Source: Scolanthus callimorphus (lineage: Eukaryota; Cnidaria; Anthozoa; Actiniaria; Edwardsiidae). From it: 64,000 nucleotides of DNA. Numbering within the stretch: the stretch's first letter is position 1; each line of letters opens with the position of its first letter. The translations under genes were made by a program, and so were the position numbers. Under the pieces are notes generated by a model that did no database searches, was not told the origin of the DNA, and saw only the letters and a program-made list of their open reading frames with translations. This document shows positions 10,884 to 20,689 of the stretch, one piece after another. The stretch lies in the NCBI GenBank assembly GCA_033964015.1, contig CM066914.1, positions 32,905,492-32,969,491 of the forward strand, given 5' to 3'.

Positions 10884-11560
10884 ACACGGCGACAATAATA
10901 CACACAATTTCACTGACCATCTGGCCAATCACTGGAAGAGGTGACCCTGTAGTACCTACAATTTTACAACATTTTCACTCAGTTATCTAATTTGCACGTT
11001 CTGTAACACCCCACCAAAACTATAGTGGTTGAAAATAATTTTATTTTACATTTGTTTATCTCAGGTAAACAAATTTTCAAGTACACATAGACACAAGCTT
11101 TTTGTCCCACTTTCCTTTTTTTTTTCTATTTTTTATTTATAAAATAAGTATAATGGCATTGAGAATAAGACGTTAGTAAAGTGTTGTTTTTAAAAAATAC
11201 ATTTACATGTAAATCTCTTTAAGAAAACGATGAGATGTGTAGGTGTTTTTGAGATATTCTCCTCTAAATGAAATTCCACATGCAACTCTGGTAAAATTTT
11301 CCTAATTTAAAAGTGCTTATTGCTTGAGCGTCAGCCAACAATCATGCCCCTCCAAAAACCTCAAAAACAGGACCAATAGACCAAATTCTATATTACTAAG
11401 TTCCTACTTCAGTGCAAGAGTCAGGAAAATAAAACAAAATACCTCACATCAGCATCGAAAAAGGAATAATTTATATCCTTTGTTTTATTCCCCTGTGGCT
11501 CGTTTAATTACTGAGGTAGAGTCGACCTTAGAATGAGATTACCTAAAAAAACTTCCTTCG
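10884..11560. other. No confident feature
   Basis: Directly follows the solo LE terminus. AT-rich, with poly-T near 11118 and short open frames near 11324-11560 that carry no recognisable motif. It may be the interior of a decayed LE/RE element. Confidence 0.3.
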
Positions 11561-11564
11561 ATAT

Positions 11565-11625
11565 TGTGTGGTTCCAGAAAATACCAGGGAAGGGTGTTAA
11601 AAGTGACCAACTCTGGAATCTCCTC
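11565..11625 (-). repeat. Fragment of the GGAATTTCCA / TGTGTGGTTCCAG family
   Basis: TGTGTGGTTCCAGAAAATAC, then AAGGGTGTTAAAAGTGACC, matches one end of the element at 12656-12850. The remainder is missing. Confidence 0.5.
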
Positions 11626-11880
11626 CAAAAAAAGAAAGGAAGATCAAGTAAATTTTACTGTATTTCAGGCCCTGTGCTCACCCCAGGGCTTGCAGGCTTT
11701 TTAAATGGTGCCTCATTAACATTATGAGTTATTTTACTTGTTCTGGCATTCCTGTTGTGCGACTACTCAAACCGAGGCTACCCAAGCAAATTTTCTTACA
11801 AATTTCTTAATCATGATCAAGCATATGATCAATAGATACAACACATTTGTGTGTTCCCTGCTAGCAGAGGCTTCTTTTCT

Positions 11881-11992
11881 CTGCATTTCGCTGGCTGAGG
11901 TTCGCGAGGAAAAGAGACTTCTCCGCTGGGTCGAAACTCCCTTTGTTTTGCAGCTGTCCACAACCTCGCGAACCTCAGCCAGCGAAATGCAG
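11881..11992. repeat. Palindromic element with perfect 29-bp arms
   Basis: The arms at 11881-11909 (CTGCATTTCGCTGGCTGAGG, then TTCGCGAGG) and 11964-11992 are exact reverse complements with a 54-bp loop. This is an intact small hairpin or MITE core with no divergence between arms. Confidence 0.75.
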
Positions 11993-11999
11993 ATTGACA

Positions 12000-12655
12000 G
12001 CCAGCGAAGTGAAAATTGACACACCCCATCCCTAAAATAAAACGTTGCCTTATAATGCATAAAATAAAGCATTTAATTTTAATTCAATTCAATTCAGCCA
12101 AGAGACACATAAATTTTATGCTGGTCTTCTTGTCTTGAATAAAAAAACTTGTGTCACATAACATCCTTAACACGAAAAGCCACGCTGTAGAATTCACTGT
12201 AATTCCAGTGAGTGTGGTTCAAATCCAAAATTACCAGCAAGGTAGATCAAATAGCATCAATCAGCAGGTAAACGAAAAAAAAGAATAACAATATAAGGCA
12301 TGCCCCTCCCCAGAAGCGCACGGGAAGTGTGAATCACAGGAACCAATAGGCGATTATTTCTGTGACACCATTTGCAGAAGGAACAAAGAATCAGGCTACT
12401 TGGCAGAGCTAGAGAATAATATGCTTTGAATATCAATAAGATGCAAAATTAGATTATGAGCACATGCAGTAAGGCTAAATCAAGTGGGCTAATGAGCATT
12501 TTCCACCAATGATTTAAAGGCTGCATATAAGCTTTGAAAACATAATGAAAAGCACAGGATAAGTTCATTTGTTAATTTTTATGCTTGTTGAGGCTTTTTC
12601 AAAACCTCATGAAACCAACTGGGCAAAACGCTTGTTAGCTCACCTGTTCCTTAAA
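12000..12655. other. No confident feature
   Basis: AT-rich intergenic or intronic DNA without recognised repeats or exons. Confidence 0.35.
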
Positions 12656-12850
12656 ATGTGTTGTTCCAAAAATATCCGTACCCCCCCAACGGAAGGGTGT
12701 TGAAAAGTGACCCCCCTCTTGAATTTCTGAAGACAAATACAGTATTTGTATGGAAAAGATAAAGTAAATTGACCCACCCCCACCCCCACCCCTCTAGAAT
12801 TTCCAATCCCTTTGGGGGGGGGGGGGGGGGGTAATTTCTGGAAACACACA
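12656..12850 (-). mobile_element. GGAATTTCCA-type MITE with poly-G
   Basis: The ends are inverted (TTGTTCCAAAAATATCC on the left, TTTCTGGAAACACACA on the right). The interior has two opposed GGTGTTG/GGAATT modules, a CCCCCACCCCCACC run and a G tract. Relatives lie at 29140-29315, 50745-50912 and 52866-53029, plus a fragment at 11565. Confidence 0.65.
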
Positions 12851-12974
12851 ATTAGAATTAAAATCAGTCTGCAAGAAAATTTGCTTTGGTCGCCTTGATT
12901 TGAGTAGTTGCACTTTAAGAAGACAATTTTATACAATTTGCCAAATGACTATTCAAAATGGCTTAATGTTCCCT

Positions 12975-13580
12975 TTCAAAATGCAAACATGGACGAGCGG
13001 CTTTGGAACAACCGACTTTGAACTTGACAAGCTGAATGTGATATCTTTAACATGACATTGAATATTTTATTGTTTGCTTTCGACCAATCAGATTTGTGAT
13101 AGTGAGTTCAATGTATATGAAAACTGTTTTAGGCACTACCATCTCAATAACTATGATTTATATTTTACCCATCTGATTGATATTTTTGCTATGATTTCAC
13201 TTCGCGATCATAAGCAATTATTGGTTGAGGTTGAGCATGACATTGTGAGTAAGCAAAACCGAGGCCTGTGTCATCTGCCGAAGGCTGAGGCAGGTAACAC
13301 AGGCACGAGGCTAACTCATGATGTCATGCGAAAACTGAATTCAATAATTGTTTTATTATACTTAAAAAAAATACAAATTGATACAATGCCAAAATGGATT
13401 TGTTCAAATTGAAAATGAAGACATGGATGAGGGGCTTGGGAACGTGTGGACTTTGAACTTGACATGCTAAATGCAATATCCACTGCAGATATTGCATTTA
13501 GCATGTCAAGTTCATGATGTGACATAGAGAATTGATTGTTTGCTCTCGGCCAATCAAATTTACGATAGTGAGTTATAATA
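12975..13580 (+). repeat. Two direct copies of a dispersed repeat
   Basis: Copies at about 12975-13110 and 13405-13580 share CTTTGAACTTGACA, TTTGCT.TCG.CCAATCA and GATAGTGAGTT. The second copy contains the near-perfect palindrome listed separately. A small inverted repeat (GCCTGTGTCATCTGCC / GGCAGGTAACACAGGC) lies between at 13264-13304. Confidence 0.6.
13455..13513. repeat. Perfect 26-bp-arm palindrome, 7-nt loop
   Basis: The arms at 13455-13480 and 13488-13513 are exact reverse complements (GAACTTGACATGCTAAATGC, then AATATC), separated by CACTGCA. In the related copy near 13020 the left arm sequence is present but the right arm is not, so the palindrome arose within this copy. Confidence 0.8.
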
Positions 13581-14145
13581 ACAGTGTTTATTATATCCAT
13601 TTTGAAATCACTAGCAAATCCTGAAATCTGATTGGCTCTCAGCAGTGCGATTTGAGCACGAATCACATTATCTGGAGCCCGAATCGCATCTTTATCTTAG
13701 CCAGAAGAATGAATGTTACAGAATGTTACACTAGAAAAAAATTAACCAATCAGATTTAAGTATTACAAGGCGCTGAGCAATTAAATTTGCAGGAAAATAA
13801 TAGCAGAAAAACAATTTTCCTGCACTTTTGGGTGTGGAATCTCCGCTTTCTCCTTTTGCTTGATAACAAAAATCACAATAAAACAAAACTTTGAATAACT
13901 TTAATTATTTACAGTACCTTGAAGAATATTTTGACTTTTCCTCAGGCAATTTTACAGAGTTTGACATCAGTTTTCTGCACAAATTGACAGTTTTGAAGCA
14001 AATAATCCACCACATCCTGCACCAAATCCAAATCCTGAGTCCAGCGAAAAAACATGAGGCTCACAGGACAATCCAAATGCCATACGAAATGGACATTCTT
14101 TGCGTAAAATGCTCCAGCACTTGAAAATAGATTGAGTCGTAACTG

Positions 14146-14345
14146 CTCCTTGTTTATCTGCTGTTGATTGTCTTGTCTTCTTTCCTGGGGTTTAAGAGCC
14201 CCTTCGAGCATGGAATTCAATGCTGTTGTTGCACGAAAGGGTTTGTTGGGAGTCAGACAAGAGATAACAACACTAGATTTCATGCCTAAAAGGGCTCTCA
14301 AACCCTAAAAAAGAAGACAAGACAATCACCATATAAACAAGGCAC
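14146..14345. repeat. Inverted repeat about 55 bp per arm
   Basis: 14146-14200 (TTGTTTATCTGCTGTTGATT, then GTCTTGTCTTCTTT and GGGTTTAAGAGCCC) is matched in reverse at 14291-14345. A minus-strand open frame (13942-14301) runs through the left arm and loop and starts after a TTCTTTTTTAG that resembles an acceptor; the arm duplication makes its exon status doubtful. Confidence 0.65.
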
Positions 14346-14431
14346 AATTTCCAGTGCTAAGTATTTTTCTCAAAAGTGACCTCTCTCCAGTCCGATCAGC
14401 TCCTTCCGCCATCTTGAAAATCAGGATTTTA

Positions 14432-14600
14432 CGAAAAATGCCATGGCACCCAGCGAGTTAGATGAAGTTCTTGGCAAGTTTTATGCAGAAGTAAAAATAA
14501 TGGCGAAGACTATGAGCCAGAGTCCCTCAAGATCATGCCAAGCACAATAGAGATGTTTTTGAAGGAGAACAACAATCCACTCAGTATGTTTTTCAAGCCA
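14432..14600 (+). pseudogene. DUF3504 (Crypton-derived) gene fragment
   Basis: The frame reads FTKNAMAPSELDEVLGKFYA, then, after a one-base shift in an A run near 14495, NGEDYEPESLKIMPSTIE and LKENNNPLS. This pattern (LDEVL.KFYAEV, DY.P.SL) is what I know from N-terminal parts of DUF3504 / tyrosine-recombinase-like proteins related to KCTD1 and Crypton transposons, which are abundant in anthozoans. A possible acceptor (AAAATCAG) lies just upstream. The downstream conserved recombinase part is absent; an LE terminus begins at 14704. Confidence 0.55.
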
Positions 14601-14703
14601 CAAACTCTCCAATTTTCCATAGACTTTTTTGCATACATAATGAACTGTTTTGCATACAAAGAGATGTCCGGTGTTCCTGGTTTCTCCTTTTCGAGGAAAA
14701 CCG

Positions 14704-14742
14704 TAATATATAGATTTAGCCACTGGCTAAAAGCGGAGCTCC
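14704..14742 (+). repeat. LE terminus, copy 2
   Basis: TAATATATAGATTTAGCC, the hairpin TTAGCCACTGGCTAA, then AAAAGCGGAGCTCC. It is followed by GGGATTCCCATGTGTACATG as in the complete element at 21318, and then by the CRE minisatellite. It starts the element that DIRS later entered. Confidence 0.75.
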
Positions 14743-15211
14743 TGGTTATAAAATTTTCTGTGTGAATTAGAGGGATTCCCATGTGTACATGGTTGCTTTA
14801 GAGTCTTCCCTTCACGAGATATTAATTTTTCAAGCATAGATGACGTCATCGATGACGTCACATCACGTGACCACTTCATTTCGCTCATCTGGTGACCTAG
14901 ACTACACTTCCCAAGTTTGGTTGTTTTAGAGTCTTCCTTTCACGAGATATTCATTTTTGAAGCATAGATGACGTCATCGATGACGTCATATCACGTGACC
15001 ACTTCATTTCGCTCACCTGGTGACCTAGACTACACTACCCAAGTTTGGTTGTTTTAGAGTCTTCCCTTCACGAGATATTGATTTTTCAAGCATAGATGAC
15101 GTCATCGATGACGTCATATCACGTGACCACCTCATTTCGCTCATCTGGTGGCCTAGACTACACTACCAAAGTTTGGCTGTTTTAGAGTCTTCCCTTCACG
15201 AGATATTGATT

Positions 15212-15391
15212 CTATAACATGTTGCACTCCGAATTCACTAATTGGTCTTGGCCATAAAATACTCAAAATCCAAAGTCATTTAAAGAAAAATATTCAGCGG
15301 GAAAGGTAGACACCTAATAAGGGTGTCCTATCCATATATGGGTATAGACCCCCCCACAAGGGTATATCACGCCACCAACTAGGCGGCCATT
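15212..15391 (+). repeat. DIRS left inverted terminal repeat
   Basis: Starts CTATAACATGTTGCACTCCG and ends near CAACTAGGCGGCCAT. The reverse complement is found at 19584-19745 with few differences (GGTATAGACCCCC region included). Its first ~38 bases are also complementary to the first half of the ICR. Confidence 0.9.
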
Positions 15392-15425
15392 TTCGCTTTG
15401 CGTTGGAAAGCGAGGATTTGTAGAA

Positions 15426-16729
15426 ATGTCCTTAGTAAATAACCAAGATTTACAAGACGAAACTGAGCTTTTGAGCTCAAAAACCGACAACAAATCGTCA
15501 GAAACCCCAAGGGGTTTGCTTAACGACGAAAAATTGTTGGAGGAGGGCGAACTGGACGACGAAATCGACCCTGACGCCACCGAGCAACAAGCACTACACG
15601 AGGCTCGCTTGGCGATGAGTGGTTTCTCGCCTCCACCCTCCAACTCGCAAGGACGGAAGAGATCCTTTCAAGCTCAGGATGGCCGGTTGAGTCTTCATGC
15701 TCCAAGTCGCTTTTCGGAGCGTTTGGAGCCGAGTACAAAGGTCGCTAAGGCGACTTCTCATTTAGCAACCGAGCCGAGTATGAACGTCGCTACGGCGACT
15801 TCTCATTCAACAACTGACCCCTACGCTTAGGCCCTTTTGGCGGCCAAAGAAGAGGCTGCGAAACAAGCTTCAAAGGTCACAGTTGTGGATGGTATTCCTC
15901 CTCCTTCAGGTTCCACTCATGCTCGTTATTGCATGTGGAATATTGATGAGGAGTTGAAGGAAATAATCGATATTTATTTCCGTTCGTGCATGGAGGACAA
16001 GGCTCATGCAGAACTGGCTAAGCAGTTTCCCAAACCGGACGTGCCTGCATTACACGTCCCTGAGCTTGATAAATGGCTCATTCTCATTCAAGGGAAACAG
16101 TCGCTAGCTAATCTCCGTTGGGAGCAGGACCTACAGGTAACACAGCGTAATTACATGGATGCTGCAGTACCACTATGTATTTTACTTCAAACCTCAAAAA
16201 GGACCCACAAGCTGTTCGGGTTAATAAGGCAATCAATCTTGTTCTGAAGAGCTGGCGTTTACTGGGCCATGCAGTGTCTGCGGTTAGTAAGAACAGGCGA
16301 CAGGATATAGTCAAGACCTGTCATATTACAGACATCACCGAACTGGGTAAACATTCTGACCCGATGCAAAAGTTTCTGTTTGGGGAATCCAAGGCAAAGG
16401 AACTAAATTTTGTTGGTGAATTAGCTGAGAAGGTCTCAAAAGCCATTCAGCCCCCAAACAAGAAAACCTCCAAAAGAAAGATACCTAGTGGTAAGGCATC
16501 ATTTCCTTCAAGGAGACAAGACACAAAAGGAAACAACTCAAATCTATCAAATAATACTTCTCAGATTGGTTTCCAAAAGAATTCTTTCAGTGATCAGCAG
16601 CCTTTTCGGAGAGGTCCCCCTCAGGGCAAGCCTTCCCTGGGAGGGAAAGACCAGAGGCGAAGCAATGGGTACAAGCCCAGCACTGGCAGAGGCCAAGGGA
16701 GAGCCTTCAACCAAGGCAACCAAAGGTAA
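15426..16729 (+). pseudogene. DIRS gag-like ORF1
   Basis: The frame from ATG at 15426 gives an acidic N-terminus (LLEEGELDDEIDPDATEQQA), then a TAG at 15828-15830 and continued reading as AKEEAAKQASKVTVVDGIPP and MWNIDEELKEIIDIYF. A frameshift near 16180 leads to NLKKDPQAVRVNKAINLVLK and a basic, Q/G/R-rich tail ending at 16729. Two breaks within about 430 codons show it is inactive. The role is inferred from position: the first ORF of DIRS elements is gag-like. Confidence 0.75.
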
Positions 16730-16764
16730 GACTACCAGAAATTATTCTCCCTACTCTCCCATTC

Positions 16765-17300
16765 ATGTCGGAGGTGTCTTCAATGCTCCCAAGAGCAGGG
16801 AGGTTGCGCTATTTCCTCAGAAATTGGGAATGGCTAACATCAGATCAGTGGACATTAAACACTGTAAAGGGATACAAACTGGACTTTGTGGAACTACCAG
16901 CCCAGTCCAGACTCCCTCGACCTCCCCCATTGGACCCTCCACAGCTATCCCTGGTACAACAGGAAATTTCGAGCCTGCTAGACAAACAGGCTATAGTAGA
17001 AATCTCTCCCCATCTAGGGCTTTTTCTCAGCAACCTCTTCCTGGTAGAGAAGAAAGGGGGAGGGCAGCGTCCAGTTATCAACCTGACTGCCCTAAACTCT
17101 TTCATTCAATACCATCATTTCAAGATGGAAGATCTCAAGGTTGCTGCAGATATTTTACGCCCTCGGGATTTCATGTGCAAAATAGATCTGATAAACTCCC
17201 AGACCATGAACTTCTCACTTCCCAGGGACAAAGTAAGCAACATAAAGAAAGAGTGCAGGAAATTGGTAAGTTCTCAGGCAGCTTCCCTCTCAGATCTTGC
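16765..17300 (+). pseudogene. DIRS reverse transcriptase, catalytic core deleted
   Basis: The reading frame contains N-terminal RT segments: LVEKKGGGQRPVINLTALN (fingers), HHFKMEDLKVAADILRP and FMCKIDL (motif A start). KIDL is followed at once by INSQTMNFSLPRDKV and KKECRKL, which in DIRS RTs lie after the palm. The stretch with the YxDD motif, roughly 130 residues, is therefore missing without a frame change (junction near 17187-17195). The copy cannot make active RT. Confidence 0.8.
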
Positions 17301-17392
17301 ACACATAACAGCAACCAAAGCAGCTGTATTTCAAGCCCCGTTACATTACAGGGCCCTTCAGCACCAGAAAAAGGGTTCCCCTTTCTCAGAAG

Positions 17393-17880
17393 GTGTCAAT
17401 AGATCAGCAGTGCATAGACGATCTGAATTGGTGGATATTGAACCTATCCACTGCCAACTGCAGACCAGTGAAACCCCTCCTTCCCAACCTGATGATTCAG
17501 TCAGATGCCTCGGGGTCGGGTTGGGGGGGCAGTATGCGACTCAGTAGAGACAAGGGGTACATGGTCTCTCCAGGAGGCCTCCCTACACATAAACTGTCTG
17601 GAGTTACTAGCAGCAACATATGCAATAAAAGCTTTCACGAAATATCATCACAACATTCATGTGTTAGTCCAGATGGACAACACATCAGCAATAGCATATG
17701 TGAACAAAATGGGGGAGCAAAGAAGGGGGTGTTAGACTTACATGCCCGCGCCCTCTGGGATTGGTGTCTGGCCAGGAAGATCACACTCCGGGCAGAACAT
17801 ATTCCAGGCCGCTTGAATGTAATAGCGGACTCAGAATCTCGTGCGAAACAAGATGCAGCCGACTGGAAACTGGACCCGGA
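17393..17880 (+). pseudogene. DIRS RNase H domain, two compensating frameshifts
   Basis: LMIQSDASGSGWGG (first catalytic D) is in one frame. The centre, INCLELLAATYAIKAF (E) and VLVQMDNTSAIAYVNKMG (D), is in another (17505-17735). LDLHARALWDWCLARKITLR and AEHIPGRLNVIADSESR return to the first frame. The D, E, D series of RNase H is recognisable, so the domain was once intact; shifts near 17545 and 17715 break it. Confidence 0.75.
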
Positions 17881-18260
17881 AGTGTTCCAGTCACTGAGTC
17901 AGATTTGCGGTCCCTTTACAGTGGACCTCTTCGCCAACAGGAACAATGCTCAGCTGACCAGATTCTTCAGCTATCTGCCAGACCCAGAAGCAGAACAAAT
18001 CGATGCTCTGACTCAACCTTGGAAGGACGAGTGGGGTTATGCCTTCCCTCCATTCAATCTAATTCTCAAATGCCTGAGAAAAATAAGCAGCGAGGGGGCA
18101 TCAGTTCTGCTTGTGTGTCCAATTTGGCCAGCTCAGGCCTGGTATCCACCTTTACTGAGCATTTTAACTCACGACCCAATTTACCTTCCACAGAAACCGA
18201 GATTGTTGCTCGACCCTCTGGGCAACAAGCACCCAAATGGTGGTAAGCAACTCCCCGCCA
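17880..18260 (+). pseudogene. DIRS methyltransferase-like domain
   Basis: The segment reads GPFTVDLFANRNNAQLTRFF, DALTQPWKDEWGYAFPPF and SVLLVCPIWPAQAWYPPL. In DIRS elements this position carries the domain described as Dam-like N6-adenine methyltransferase; AFPPF would correspond to the (D)PPY-type motif. This part of the frame is open. Assignment rests on position and remembered family pattern. Confidence 0.6.
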
Positions 18261-18261
18261 C

Positions 18262-19256
18262 TGGCAGGATGGAGAGTCTCAGGCAACATTTCTCGGCAGC
18301 AGGCATATCAAAGGAGGCTTCAGAGATTCTCCTCTCTGCCCAGCGCAGATCAACACAGGCTCAGTACAAGTCCTGTTGGACGAGATGGTCTGGTTGGTGT
18401 CTGCAACGACAGATTGATCCCTTTTGTCCACTTGTGAAGAACATACTCCTTTTCCTGACTGAGCTGTTTACTCAAGGTAAGCAGTATTCCACAATTAATA
18501 CCTACAGGTCTGCTATCTGTGCCGCCACTGCTCCACTGTGCCGCCTGTAGAAGGGGCACCAGTTGGCCAGCATAAGCTATTGTGCAATTTTATGAAAGGG
18601 GTGTTCAACAAGAGGCCACCCCAACAACGCTATGCTGTCACTTGGGATGTGGCTCAGGTCACCGGTTTTCTTGAGAAACTTCCCATAACAGTGACCTTGA
18701 CCTTAAACAACTGACTAAAAAGTGTGCAATGCTTCTAGCACTTTCCAGTGCCAAGCGCCAGTCAGATCTGCATGCTATTGATTTAAGGTTCATGAAGCCA
18801 CTTCCAGAAGGGATAGAATTTAGAATTCCTTGTTTGACAAAAACAAGGACTCCAGGGAAAACCGTAGCTTTCTTTTTCCCATCCTTAAGTGATGTCCCAA
18901 AGCTCTGTCCTGTGGCATGCTTAGAGGAGTACCTCGTTAGGACAAAGCCCAATCGTGTCTCTGTTTCTCAGGACAGTAAACAACCTCTGTTTTTGGCTAC
19001 TGAGAAGCCCTTTTTACCTGTCACTTCCACCTCCATAGGAAGATGGTTAAAGCAGTTACTTGAAGCAGCTGGTGTGGACACCCAACACTTCAAAGCACAC
19101 TCAACCAGAGGTGCGTCAACCTCAGCAGCAGCAAGAGGAGGAGCGTCTATCAGTGACATCCTGGCCGCTGCAGATTGGACTAGAGAAACAACCTTCAACA
19201 GGTTTTACTATCGACCTCAGTACTCTGATGTCTTTGGCAAGGCAGTCATCCCTTAG
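18262..19256 (+). pseudogene. DIRS tyrosine recombinase (integrase)
   Basis: The core-binding part ends in YKSCWTRWSGWCLQRQIDPF and YSTINTYRSAICAATAPLC, a shift near 18545 follows, then LCNFMKGVFNKRPPQQRYAV, and another shift near 18690. The catalytic part (18696-19256) keeps SSAKRQSDLHAID (Arg I), AHSTRGASTSAA (H-x-x-R), ADWTRETTF and FNRFYYRPQY (Tyr). All expected YR catalytic residues are visible; only the N-terminal half is broken. In DIRS this enzyme integrates the circular cDNA. Confidence 0.85.
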
Positions 19257-19277
19257 GTCAGTGCTAGCTTTGAACGA

Positions 19278-19390
19278 GACCAATTAGTGAATTCGGAGTG
19301 CAACATGTTATAGAATTATAGATTGTGCTAGGCTACATAGTAGCTGAAGTACAATCAGAATTCTGTTAATGTTGCACGAAGAATTCACTA
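19278..19390 (+). repeat. DIRS internal complementary region (ICR)
   Basis: The first part (CAATTAGTGAATTCGGAGTG, CAACATGTTATAG) is complementary to the left end of the element. The second (ATAGATTGTGCTAGGC, TACATAGTAGCTGAAGTAC) is complementary to the right end. They meet at TTATAGAATTATAG, the complement of the circle junction CTATAATTCTATAA. This matches the accepted DIRS model in which the ICR templates completion of the ends. Confidence 0.9.
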
Positions 19391-19583
19391 CTTTCCTCAC
19401 CCACCCTCCCACAGGGTTTGACTATCTTGCCAATGTCAATTTTCCTTCTTATTTCCAGATGGAACTTGTGATCCATACTCTGGTTCAAGTGTTATGTTAC
19501 TTCACAGCTGTGATGTTGTACTATGATTAAAGATGTTTATTTTCACATTTATTATGTCTCATGTTGTTACATTAGCAAAGCTC

Positions 19584-19807
19584 AATGGCCGCCTAGTTGG
19601 TGGCGTGATATACCCTTGTGGGGGGTCTATACCCATATATGGATAGGACACCCTTATTAGGTGCCTACCTTTCCCGCTGAATATTTTTCTTTAAATGACT
19701 TTGGATTTTGAGTATTTTATGGCCAAGACCAATTAGTGAATTCTTCGTGCAACATTAACAGAATTCTGATTGTACTTCAGCTACTATGTAGCCTAGCACA
19801 ATCTATA
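19584..19807 (-). repeat. DIRS right inverted terminal repeat
   Basis: Reverse complement of the left ITR plus about 60 extra terminal bases (ATTCTTCGTGCAACATTAAC to CACAATCTATA). The extension is what the second half of the ICR complements. Confidence 0.9.
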
Positions 19808-20427
19808 ATTTTTCAAGCATAGATGACGTCATCGATGACGTCATATCACGTGACCGCCTCATTTCGCTCATCTGGTGACCTAGACTACACTACCCAAGTT
19901 TGGTTGTTTTAGAGTCTTCCCTTCACGAGATATTGATTTTTCAAGCATAGATGACGTCACATCACGTGACCACTTCATCTCGCTCATCTGGTGACCTAGA
20001 CTACACTACCAAAGTTTGGCTGTTTTAGAGTCTTCCCTTCACGAGATATTGATTTTTCAAGCATAGATGACGTCATCGATGACGTCATATCACGTGACCG
20101 CCTCATTTCGCTCATCTGGTGACCTAGACTACACTACCCAAGTTTGGTTGTTTTAGAGTGTTCCCTTCACGAGATATTGATTTTTCAAGCATAGATGACG
20201 TCATCGATGACGTCACATCACGTGACCACTTCATCTCGCTCATCTGGTGACCTAGACTACACTACCAAAGTTTGGTTGTTTTAGACTCTTCCCTTCATGA
20301 GATATTAATTTTTCAATCACTGATGACGTCATCGATGACGTCACATCACGTGACCATGTTACAGCACCCCCCTTGTGGCATAGACAAAATATCCCAAGTA
20401 TGGTTGTCTTAGCACGTTCCCTTGAGG

Positions 20428-20640
20428 AGATATGGATTATCCATAAGTGAGGTTAAGTGGATATGTTGAGCGTACGCCGTCCGTCCGTCCGTCGTCCATC
20501 CGTGTACACATGGGAACCCTGTGGTATGCGAAGAAAAAAGTATATCTCCTCAAGGGAACGTATCCACTTAACCTCACTTATGGATAATCCATAAGTATTG
20601 ATAGCACCTCCATATATGAATAATCCAGAACTCAAGAGCA
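20428..20640. mobile_element. Inverted-repeat element with (CCGT)n core
   Basis: 20433-20464 (GATTATCCATAAGTGAGGTT) is matched in reverse at 20558-20592. The centre carries CGTACGCCGTCCGTCCGTCC and the complement of GGGTTCCCATGTGTACACGG. The segment 20560-20640 recurs in reverse at 22433-22520. Confidence 0.6.
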
Positions 20641-20689
20641 GGGTAGCTGTATAATATCAATTATCTTCGTTCTATAAAAGACTATGAAT

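Larger units (their letters stand above)
15209..19807 (+). mobile_element. DIRS-type tyrosine-recombinase retrotransposon (decayed copy)
   Basis: It has the hallmark DIRS layout: inverted terminal repeats (15212-15391 and 19584-19807), an internal complementary region (19278-19390), and gag-like, RT/RNase H/methyltransferase-like and YR coding regions. There is no target duplication: the left junction reads ATT|CTATAAC and the right CTATA|ATT, sharing one ATT present in the uninterrupted minisatellite. The ICR contains the predicted circle junction. Stops, several frameshifts and an in-frame loss of the RT core show that this copy cannot encode its own replication. Confidence 0.93.
14819..20365 (+). 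repeat. CRE/E-box minisatellite array A, 128-bp unit, split by DIRS
   Basis: The dyad TGACGTCATCGATGACGTCA starts at 14841, 14969, 15097, 19824, 20068, 20196 and 20324; the unit at 19952 has only one half. Spacing is 128 bp except after the shortened unit (116 bp). Each dyad is followed by an ATCACGTGACC E-box and CAAGTTTGGTTGTTTTAGAG. Removing 15209-19807 restores exactly 128 bp between 15097 and 19824. Each unit holds TGACGTCA (CRE/ATF consensus) and CACGTG (E-box); binding is inference. Confidence 0.9.

Noticed and set aside
12640..12936. Proline-rich minus-strand frames
   Set aside because: Translation of the poly-G/C tract of a MITE.
13942..14301. 119-codon minus-strand frame after an acceptor-like TTCTTTTTTAG
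   Set aside because: The acceptor-like sequence belongs to one arm of the inverted repeat 14146-14345 and is duplicated in the other arm; no motif was recognised.
16488..17402. 304-codon plus-strand frame inside the DIRS element
   Set aside because: It overlaps the true gag and RT frames in another register and lacks their motifs; the RT motifs are in the frame starting at 16765.
14819..20365. CRISPR-like regularly spaced repeats
   Set aside because: Whole units repeat, not short repeats with unique spacers; the context is a eukaryotic transposon and no cas genes exist.
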